The notes under the pieces: generated by a model | The model's input: only the letters and a program-made list of their open reading frames with translations | What the model was told of the DNA's origin: nothing | Databases searched by the model: none | Assembly: GCA_016858145.1 (NCBI GenBank) | Contig: JAEHOE010000079.1 | Location: 496,001-560,000, forward strand | DNA: 64,000 bases | From: Edaphochlamys debaryana | Lineage: Eukaryota > Chlorophyta > Chlorophyceae > Chlamydomonadales | Direction of reading: 5' to 3' | Translations under genes and position numbers: made by a program | Shown here: piece after piece, positions 55,436 through 64,000 of the stretch | Numbering within the stretch: position 1 is the first letter of the stretch | Layout: every line of letters begins with the position of its first letter

Positions 55436-58032
55436 ATGGGAAAAGAGGGCAAGAAGGACAAGGATAAGCATAAGAACAAGAAGCAGAAGCGTGACAGCGC
55501 GGTCGCTGACGCTGAGCCGACGTCGTCGGAACCCGCCGCCGGCGCTGCGCCTGCCCCGGGCGACGACGAGGACGCCCCCGTGCCCCGCCGCTGGACCCTC
55601 AGCATCGCCGTCCCGGGCACCCTGCTGGACGCCCCTCCCTCCCTGGAATTTGCCGTAGCAGCGGCTGCACAGATTGCCCGCGCTGCAGCTGCCTTCCAGG
55701 TGGACGAGGTGGTGGTCTATGACGACTCCCCCGCCGCCACCGCCCTGCAGGTGCGTGCCCCCGCCGCCTCGTGGCCCGCCTGCCGGCTCACGCTGATCCG
55801 TGCATGCCACTGGCAGCCCTTAGTTTTCCCACCGCCTCACTATTTGACCGCTTTTCTCTTGCCCCATCTCCCCACCATCCCCAGCCCGGCCAGCCCCTGA
55901 CCTCTGCCAGCGTGAGCCCCGGCACGGCGCTGCTCGCCCGAGTGCTGCAGTTCCTGGAGACGCCGCCGCACCTGAGGCCCAACCTCTACCCCGCCGAGGC
56001 CATGGCCGAAAGCCCCGAGCTAAGGCTGGCGGCGGAGCTGCCGCAGGTGGGAACCGGGTGTGACGATGTTGGGCATGTTCCTCGGGGCATCGTGAACTTA
56101 TGCCGGGGCCAGCCGAAGTGCGAACGGTGGCGTCGGTGTCCCTTGGATGTAGAGCTGTGGCCATGCTCCACTCCCAAGCGATTAGGCTTGGGTCGCACCG
56201 CCACAACCACGCCCTATCCAACCCGGCATGCCCCCGCCTGCCCTGCCCACCCACCCAGGTGGCCCCGCCCCACCACGCGCGGCCCTCGGGCGCGGGCGTG
56301 TGGCTGCCGTACCGCGAGGGCGTGGTGCTCCGCTCCGAGCCGGGCGCGGGCTGCTACGCGGACGTGGGTCTGGACCGTATGGTGTGGCTCGAGCAGGAGC
56401 TGCCGCAGGTGAGCCCCGCAACGCGGTACCGATACTGTTACCGGTGCCGGCATCGGGACCCACCGTATCGGCGCTTGGAACGGCACGGAACGGCCTCGTT
56501 CGGAGGGCACAGAGCCGAGGAGAGGCCCGGGGGCGCACATATGCTGGGACCCTCATGCCCCAGAGCGGGAGGTTCCGGAGCCCAAGCGTGATGGGAGGAG
56601 CGAACCGGGTTCCGCTGGGGTTCTCTCTGTGGCGCCAGATGGGCGCTGGAGGCCAGGGCGAAGCCCGGTCCGGCGGGAATGAAATATAACGAAACCCCTG
56701 CGGGCACGCGTACCGGTAAATTTGGACCGTCATGCTCCTTCAACTGCCTGCCCCCACCTCCCCGCCCGTCCCCAGTGCACCCGTGTGACGCTGCACCTGG
56801 GGGACTCGGAGCCCTCGACGCGCTTCATGCCCGCGTTCTCGGAGACCATGATCGTGGGCAAGGTGGGGCCAGGGAGAGTTTGGGAGTGTGGGTGCAGGGT
56901 TTCTGCCTTGCCATAAAAAAACCACGAGGCGGAAGGAGGCCGGCTGGCGCAGAGTCACGGGCGCAGCCCCGGTCTTGGCGCATAGGTACATGGTAGAGCG
57001 AGGGGATCCAATCAAGGTTACCACTCCTTGCTCTGGCCCTCTCACGCCCTCTTCACGGCCCCAGGTGGTCCCCCCCTCGGAGCCCCGCGAGCGCCTGGGC
57101 CTGTACTGGGGCCACGCGGTGCGGCTGGCGCTGGGGCTGCAGCGCGTGTTCCGGGAGGCGGCGGTCAGCCGGACCGGGGGGTACGACCTGACCATCGGTG
57201 AGTGGAGGAGCCGGTAGACTGCCGAATAAGAGCTGGCTGCGCAGGGAGTCCCTGCTGGCAAAGCTCGCGCAGCTGTGCGTGTGCCCTTGAAGCTCACCCC
57301 CGGATCCGCCCTGTACCCTCGCTCCTTCCAGGCAGCAGCCCCTCCGGCGCCCCCACGGACCCCGGCTCTCTGGTGCTGCCCACCTTCCGGCACGCACTGG
57401 TGGTGTTCGGTGGAGGCGGAGGGGGCACGGGCGCGGCGGGAGGAGCGGGGCGTGCCAAGCCAGGCGACAGGGCCGCGCAGGTGCGTGCCTCTCGGGTCGG
57501 CGTGCGTGCAAGGGACAGGGACGAGCGTGGGTGGTGGGATGAGGGCGGGGTTCACCGGTCAAAGGCCAAGCACTGCCACGGGGATTTGCTGTCTGGGCTT
57601 ACATCTTTGTGCCAACCCATCTCTCTCCCAGGCTCACGCCGCCGGCGGCAAGCCGCTCCCGCCCTCTCACGACCTGGAGCAGCTGGTGGCTGCAGTGCCG
57701 GACTGGGAGCACAAGAGCCCGCAGGTGCGGACGGAGGGGCAGGGGGCTGTCAGCATGGGATCCAGCCAGGGCGGCTCTTGCGGCCAGAAACGGGACCCAG
57801 AACAAGGACAACCCTGCCTCCTCTCCAGTGCTCCTGAGCACTAAGCCCAAGCATACAAGACCCGCATCAACCGTCCCCTTATCTCTGGCCCCAATCCCCG
57901 CCCCAGGACGTGTTCAACCTGTACCTCAACACCACCCCCCACCTGGGCACCCTGCGCCTGCGTACGGAGGATGCCGTACCGATTGGCCTGTCGTACCTCA
58001 TCAGCCCGCTGTGCAAATACGGAAAGCAGTGA
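55436..58032 (+). CDS. SPOUT-fold RNA methyltransferase, SPOUT1/C9orf114-like
   Basis: Exons: 55436-55750, 55885-56046, 56259-56408, 56776-56862, 57065-57197, 57332-57480, 57632-57724, 57907-58032; 404 aa. A lysine-rich start (MGKEGKKDKDKHKNKKQKR) suggests a nuclear or nucleolar location. Family blocks follow in order: RRWTLSIAVPGTLLD, DEVVVYDD, ARVLQFLETPPHLRPNLYP, YREGVVLRS, VTLHLG, GLYWGHAVRLA, GGYDLTIGSS, LVVFGG and FNLYLNTTPHLGTLRLRTED. The late Gly-rich loops and C-terminal segment fit a trefoil-knot SAM-binding site. The RNA substrate is not established. The conserved eukaryotic family includes human SPOUT1/CENP-32. The Gly/Ala insert at VVFGGGGGGTGAAGGAG is lineage-specific. TGTAA lies at 58461. 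Confidence 0.92.
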
Positions 58033-58119
58033 TTCGTACGGAAAGAAGTGTCTCGGCACGGCATTTGATGGCACGGGAAGCAGGGGGCGCAGTCGTCAAC
58101 AGGCGTGCGCATTGAACTG

Positions 58120-58227
58120 ACAGCACGGTATCTGCCGTTCATGCTCACAGCACGGTATCTGCCGTTCATGCTCACAGCACGGTATCTGCCGTTCATGCTC
58201 ACAGCACGGTATCTGCCGTTCATGCTC
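58120..58227. repeat. Minisatellite, 4 perfect 27-bp units
   Basis: Unit begins acagcacggtatctgccgtt and ends catgctc. Copies start at 58120, 58147, 58174 and 58201 with no mismatch. It is continuous, without spacers, so it is not a CRISPR array. It lies in the 3' UTR of SPOUT1. Confidence 0.95.
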
Positions 58228-58460
58228 ACAGCGCGCACTCCAGCTGTCTGAGCGTGAGGATGGGGCCCGGACTAGCTATGCACGCGAGACAGGAGTTAAC
58301 GTGCCGGCTTGAGGCTGAGGCTTGAGCGCCATGGCTGGTGCGATGGGATTGCGCAAGTGGATCCACCTGCCGTGCTGCCGCTGCGTGCACTGCTCCAGCC
58401 ATAATGTACCTCATGTGACCGGGGCGTTGACGCTGGGAGTTCCAAGATGCGGATGCCGCG

Positions 58461-58465
58461 TGTAA
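58461..58465 (+). terminator. Poly(A) signal TGTAA of SPOUT1 gene
   Basis: About 430 nt after the stop and 10 nt before the (TAA)n tail of the LINE insertion. Confidence 0.6.
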
Positions 58466-58474
58466 GAAGCAGGT

Positions 58475-59550
58475 TAATAATAATAATAGTCTACGCCGGG
58501 CATAGCCCTGGCGTGTGTTAAGGGGACGGCCCGGGGGGGCCGTCACCGTGGTCGAAGCGCTTTAGTAGGGGGGCCCCTGCCCCCCTAACCCTCCAGACGT
58601 CTGTACGTCTGGATGATGGGCCGTAGGGCCCTGACAGCTTGCCAGTGGAGCTTCCGGCAGCAGGACTTGGCTGCTTCGGCGGTGGCGCCCAGCTCCACCA
58701 AGAGAGGCTGTAGTCCGCTGGGGATTGTGCCGGTGTGGCCCAGGGTAACCACGGTTGTCCTGGAGTAGTGGACAGTCCAGCCCTCGGCACGTAGGGCGGC
58801 TGCTAGGCGTGCGTGCTGTTGTGTTTTCGCTGTTTCTTTGCCCTCGTGGTTCAGGTCGCCAGTGTACCCCACCTCAATAATGTAGATTGGGTGGGCGGAC
58901 TTGTCGGTTGGCCCGCAAGGGGCTGGTTGAGTCCCCGCCGTGTCCCCTCCTTTTACATCTTCAATTGAGGGAATGAAGAGAATGTCCGGACGCATGCGGT
59001 CACGGGTGGCTTTCGGTACCTGTGCCAGCAGCCAGTGTGGCAGTCGCTTGCCAGAGCAGTACGAGGGGAGGTTTTCAGCCTTCCCTGCGTCCATCAACAT
59101 GTATCCACCACCCCGAGCTCCACTGTGGATGCAGGAGGCAATGCACTCTACAGCCTCGTCGTGTCGGAGGATGTACAGCCCGGTCATGTGGGCGTGCTGG
59201 AAGCCGCCCATCACGTGGTTTCCAGTGCCAGGCAGGCGGGCCCCGTCAGGGCCAGTGCAGTGTGGACAGGTCCCGTCCGCTCCTTCCCGTCGGTACCGGG
59301 CGGCCAGCTTAGGGCACCACAGCAGGCCGTATCTTGCGTGCAAGACTTGCTTTTGTAGCCAAGGGTCTTCTGATCCTTTCTGCATCACCAGGTGGCTGGT
59401 GCGTGCGCAGATGGTTGGGCAGGTTGCTTCTGGGGCAGTGTGCACAGCCTGCCTCCATAGCTCAGTATAAGTTGTGTTATTGGTAGGAATCGGCTGACAG
59501 AAGTTGAGGTACCGCGAGCTGATGAGCATCAACTTATGGCGCACCTGTTA
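58475..59550 (-). mobile_element. 5'-truncated non-LTR retrotransposon with REL-type endonuclease
   Basis: The plus-strand left border is (TAA)n at 58475-58488. Read on the minus strand this is the element's 3' tail, as in LINEs ending in short microsatellites. Inside are a 319-residue open frame and two hairpins near the 3' end (58525-58544 and 58566-58587, the second spanning the stop codon). The right border is set only by loss of the reading frame near 59550. No target-site duplication was recognised. Confidence 0.72.
58585..59544 (-). pseudogene. LINE ORF C-terminus: zinc knuckle and restriction-like endonuclease
   Basis: Open for 319 codons, but the first codon is GTG and an in-frame stop (TAA) lies just upstream; no reverse transcriptase motif remains, so this is a truncated copy. 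Visible in order: CPHCTGPDG with later His residues (GNHVMGGFQHAHMTG), ILRHDEAVECI, RPDILFIPSI, PIYIIEVGYTGDL, KTQQHARLAAALRAEGW and TLGHTGTIPSG. The order C-C-H, RPD, then an E-x-G-Y strand and a KxxQ helix is that of the endonuclease at the C-terminus of R2-, NeSL- and Dualen/RandI-type elements. Which clade it belongs to cannot be told without the missing RT. Confidence 0.65.
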
Positions 59551-62500
59551 TACTCCAAGGGTAAACTACTGTGATTAAGACCGCGCTCGGGGCTGCCTTA
59601 CATAGGGTCGCGGGCGGCCGAGCTCGGCCAGCCAACCACCTTCATCGTCCAACTGGTTTCCGAAGCACGCATTTCGGGCCGAACGCGTAGGCGGCGCAAT
59701 CGGCTTCCAAATGCTATAACAAAAATGATAAGATGCGACCAGTGCCGAACGCCTTTGGGTAATTGGTGGCGAACCCTCGGCATGCCCCCATCCCGTCGCC
59801 AATCGCCACCCCGGAACTTAGGACCAGGACCCGTCGCGTCAAGACGCTATACGTGCCCTGTAAGCGCCTGATATTGTTTGGCAGCCGGAAGCCGGTGGAA
59901 GCCGGGGGCTAACACAGCCGTGGGCACAAAGTCGTCACGCCATGCCAGCTGGATGTGACGACGAGCGACCATCCACGGGCACACGGCGGCCGGCCCGCTT
60001 AGCAAATCCCCCCACGTCCCCTGCACGTGTGCCTTCCGCGGATGGTATTGCCCGCCCCACCGCCCTGCAAAGCACCAGACCAACCAGGGGCTAGCCTCTT
60101 GGCTCATGGATGGCCCCCTTTGCTTGCTCGCCGCGCGCCCTGGATGTCCTCACTGAGTACCCCCACGCAGCCAGAAGGCCGGACTTCAGCCAGCCTTCCA
60201 CCCGACGGGATGCTCAAAGGATTGTAACCCCATACCTACCACGTCCGGGCCTCCCGTGGCCTCCTCACTAGCTCCTCCCAGCACCTCACCCTCCGCCCTC
60301 CGGAGACCCGGCCTACCGCTATGCCAAACATGCCACCACCTCGACGGTTGAGCCCACCTGGCCCGCACCCTTCTCACTCCGCGGACCTTTCCCACTCCCT
60401 CCTCCCCACCTTATCCCCCATTGAAGGACACACCGCATAAATCCAACGCCCGCTCTCCAAACCGCCGCAATCAACACATGGTGAAGCAGCCTCGCCAAAG
60501 GCCGTGCCCCCACCCTCCCGCTGCTCTAAGCTAAGCTTTGCATCCCCGCGCCCCCGCCCTGTCAGAGACAGCTGCCGACGTGCGAACACCACTGCCTGAC
60601 ACCCCTTCTTGAACCCCCAGAGAACTCGCCCGTGGCAACACGCCATTGTCTGACACTCCTGCCATCGCCCTTCGGCCCCAACTCGCGCCCCTTCCAAAAG
60701 CCCCCACGCCCGACACCAGACCAGCCCTGGAAATCTCCGGACACATCACTCAGCGTTGGGAGACTTATCGACCCCTGGACCGAGTAGACCACGCCGACTT
60801 GGGTTCGGAACTCCCTCGCCCCACCCTGCTGCAGCTGCTGCCCATAGACGCACGCACCACGCAACTGGTGCCTGCCCGCTCTGCACACCCGCCGGGCCCC
60901 GACAGGCTTGCCCAAACCCGCCACACCCTCCTCCGCCTTTACCGGCCCCAACACGTCCCCGTATTGTATTGGTGGTCCGCTTGAAACCCCTGTTGGAGGC
61001 GCCCCAACCAAGCACCACCAGCGTCGGGTCCGCCCTCCGCCACGGCCGAGCGCTCTAATCCAACCCGAGCCCCCCGAACCCCATTTAGACGACTACCGGC
61101 GCAAGCGCGCGGCGACCCAGCCCAGCCCCTGCTAGATGTATTGCGCCTAGTGCCGCGGGATCGTTCTAGGGCATGAACCCCCTATGCGCCCCTGGGGAAG
61201 CCCGCTCGAAGGCCTGAGGGGACCTGAAGCAAGGTAGTGCCTTGCCCAAGATCGTGCCTGCACCCTGAATTGTGAACAAAGTCAACCCGTGCACGCAGTT
61301 GCATGCAGTATTGCCCGGACCAACACTTCACGAAATATCTGGTAACCCGCCTGGAAATGCGCCCCCGCCCAGCAGCAGCCGCAGGCCACGCCGCCCCGCC
61401 TTCATGTGGCCAGCGGCCCTACAGATACCCCGCCAGCCCTTGCGCGCGAGACGATCTCACAGCACAACCACCAGCCGCATGACTCATGAGCTACCCTTCC
61501 AAGACCGTTGCGTTCGATGCCTGTGAGCATGACCCACCCAGCCCGGACCCACGCCCTCTCCCAGCCACCAGGACCCGGCCCGGACAATCCCATGCGCAAC
61601 CGGCGCACAGCCCACACCTCCTTACTGCTGCTGTGCTGTGACGCTAGGTGCCGCGGCTTTGTCCAACCCCGACACAGCCCAACTCACCATCTCCGCTGAC
61701 TCGCAATGCTCCCAGTGCCTCCTCCGCAGGTCCAACCACTCAATACGACTGCTGGGCATCGCAGAGGACGCTCCTCGACTCCAACAAACTATGTAATGTT
61801 GCGAGCTGCCTCAGCCAAAATCACATTCTATGGAAGCATGGGCGCCCATAATGCATCAAGGCGATAGTTGTCGTGGGGGCTCGATGCAGACGGCGTGGTG
61901 CAAGCGGCTTCGTCCAAGAAAATGCAACAGTCGGTGAGGTTGAGTGCGTGCCGGCCCTGGAAGTGCAAGACACGTGGAAGACGAACTTCATTGGCTTGCA
62001 AGCCTTGTTTGCCTTGGACCGGCCTCCACACCTTCCGGAACCTGACCACCAAAGCCATGCGCAACTCATTCGTGGCATTATGTCGTCGCAGGCAGGTTGC
62101 TCGGACGTCCGCGCCCGAAGCAAGACATGACGTGACGTGACGTGACGTGACATGCAATTGCTCCCTCTTCCCCAATCAGCTTGTACGTCTTGAGAAACAG
62201 CGGCAGTGAGAAGACTGCACAGGTTGCCGAGAGAACGTTCTGCCCGAAACGTTCATTGTATGGCGCGGGGGACAGCCACATGGCGGGGTCTCTTGTACAT
62301 GGCGGGGCCTGGCCGGCCTCCAGCGTACTTCACTCCGCCTTGCTCCAGCTCAGGGACGTAATGCTAGATGGTCTCGTCCGCACGCTGCCGGTATGTCATG
62401 CTGCTGAAGGCACGCCGTTGGCATGTCACGCTTATGACAGCCGTTGGCCCGCAGGAAGGACGGGACACAGGTTAGGGCGCATGCGTATGCACTATGCGCA

Positions 62501-64000
62501 GACATGGCAGGGCAGGGCTGTGCAGCTCCAGCGCCGCTTCCACTGTTCAGTGCATCCAGGGGGGGAGGGGGGGGGAATGATGTAAAAGTACCCCATGCCT
62601 CCTTTGGAAAGCGCTTGGCCAAAGGAGCCTAGATCCGCTTTCAGAGTTGAAATCGAGGCTTTCATTGCACAGATCTGGGCCCCCGAAGTTCAGGGTGGGT
62701 GGGTGGGTTGGGGGGTCTGGGAACTTTCGTCAAGTGGGCGCAGGTCACTTTCGTCACGGCGGGCAGGACCACTTCCGTCGACTCCTACGCTCTTCCAGGG
62801 GTCCAAAAGGCGTGTATTGTGAAGGTCTGAGCCCTTGGTATGACTGAGCACCACGTCCAGCGGTCGGGAGGCGGGTCCAGGCCGGGCATGACCCGCAATG
62901 TCGGTATGCCACCCGTTGCGGAACACCTGGGGTTCCATTCCCACTGCCCCCTGTTGTGTCACATACAGCCACTTGATCACAAAAGGAGCCAGAAGCACTA
63001 AGAGCTACGGTGGTACGTGCGGCAGGAACCTCTCTGTGGGTCGATGGATGCAGCCATGTTCAACGGACAGACCCCGAATCTGGCATTCGGCCCAGGACGG
63101 CTTGCAAGACGATAGCATACGTGGGGCAGTCCGTAGATGCAGAAATGAAAGAGGTTGCCGTACGTTTCGTGCATGTGCAGTGCTACCGTACGTCGTACGG
63201 CATGGGTGGGTGGGTGGGTCAGGGGGGTCAAGAACTTTTGCCGGCATGGGGTGCAAAACTTTTGTCCCTCCCCGCGCCCCCCCCTGGTGCATCCCTCATG
63301 TGTTACTTCCGCGGTCCTTTGCTCCCTCCAAGCCAAGCCGCATTTATTATGCTCTACCTACCCTTGCCATGCCCCGCTCTGTCCCAGCCTCCTCACCCCG
63401 ACCCCTTCGAGGTCCAGAACCCCGCTTCCCCTACCTCCTCCCCGCTTCACAGCTTCCCCGGGCCGCTTCCCCCCCTCCCCCCGCTTCCTCCGGCCCCTTT
63501 CCCAACCCTACCCTGATGCTTCCCACACAGCTAGTATGCTTCATTTGATTTCTGCCGTACGACTTTGCCTGGATGCTCTCCGAGCGCAGCGCAAGCCCGC
63601 ATCCTGTTCGTCACCCTGCTGGCGTTGCAGGGAGTGACTGAGGTGCACCCTGCCCCTTCACGGTTTGATTCTCTCCATCCGGCCCCCCCCCGCGGAAGGC
63701 CCGCAGGGTGTACCGGTATGGATGTCCATGCGTGCAACAGGTCCGTGATGCCGGCCCCCCCGCTCCCCCCTTTGCTCCTCCCCATCCTTCCCCGCCCTAC
63801 CTGACGCTTCCCTGCAAAACGCCGGCATTCCGCGGGTGTAAGCAGGAGTGCAGTTCAAGCGAGAGCGCGAGGGCATGGCCTGGGAAACCAGTGCCCACCT
63901 GCTGCATGCCTGTTGCATGCCGCGGGTAACACCAGCAAGGCTGGATGGTCTCTATCTAGGCACAACTGGATATCGTATCCTGCTCGTCTAGAAGGCGTTA
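59551..64000. other. 4.4 kb without a recognisable gene
   Basis: I see no conserved protein or RNA gene on either strand. Frames with slightly protein-like composition (59847-60107 minus, 60562-61011 minus, 62690-62998 minus, 63010-63190 plus) match nothing I know. Long pyrimidine-rich stretches on the plus strand (60230-60720, 63270-63530) and a (TGACG)n run are present. The region could be old transposon sequence or the 5' part of a gene beyond the right edge. Confidence 0.4.
62128..62151. repeat. (TGACG)n array
   Basis: Four full tgacg units plus a partial one. Each junction makes a TGACGTGA word similar to bZIP/CRE sites, but no adjacent gene is known. Confidence 0.8.

Larger units (their letters stand above)
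58033..58474. other. SPOUT1 3' UTR
   Basis: Between the SPOUT1 stop and the LINE tail. It contains a 4 x 27-bp tandem repeat and the TGTAA signal. Confidence 0.7.

Noticed and set aside
58120..58227. CRISPR array
   Set aside because: The 27-bp units are contiguous with no spacers, and the sequence is nuclear eukaryotic.
60562..61011. 149-codon minus-strand frame as a gene
   Set aside because: Gly/Val-rich with no recognisable motif, no plausible splice partners, and purine-rich composition alone explains its openness.

Overview
The window looks like nuclear DNA of a volvocine (Chlamydomonas-like) green alga. The evidence is GC-rich sequence, genes cut into many small exons by short GT-AG and GC-AG introns, TGTAA poly(A) signals after several stop codons, and plant- or algal-type orthologues. 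These include a SHL/EBS-like BAH-PHD reader, an AP2/ERF factor, an OST3 without CxxC, and a sulfotransferase-aminotransferase fusion. Exon structures were built by hand from reading frame, phase and splice sites. Each complete model closes in frame with one stop codon.

Layout: LSG1 GTPase (-, 1.6-6.4 kb) lies head to head with an IQ-motif MFI/C11orf65-like gene (+, 6.9-10.0). Next come an AP2/ERF factor (-, 12.0-14.6) and a BAH-PHD reader (-, 16.0-18.3), which is head to head with OST3/6 (+, 18.7-21.7). TM9SF copy A (-, 22.5-25.8) is head to head with eIF3h (+, 26.2-28.4), and TM9SF copy B (-, 30.8-34.0) follows. MAT1 (-, 35.7-38.0) is head to head with mitochondrial acyl carrier protein (+, 38.3-38.8). 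Then come the sulfotransferase-aminotransferase fusion (+, 39.6-44.3), a [2Fe-2S] thioredoxin-like ferredoxin-TPR protein (+, 45.2-48.0), a large LRR protein (-, 49.1-54.2), and a SPOUT1/C9orf114 methyltransferase (+, 55.4-58.0). A 5'-truncated REL-endonuclease LINE (-, 58.5-59.5) and about 4.4 kb without a recognisable gene finish the window.

The genes do not form one pathway. They are mostly housekeeping: ribosome maturation, translation initiation, N-glycosylation, Golgi/endosome trafficking, TFIIH/CAK, and mitochondrial acyl carriage, plus chromatin and transcription regulators. The main points of interest are eight phase-0 GC-AG introns, a 99-nt identical tract shared by the two TM9SF copies, copy B lacking a recognisable last exon, a MAT1 without a visible RING finger, two domain-fusion enzymes, and the LINE remnant just past a poly(A) signal.
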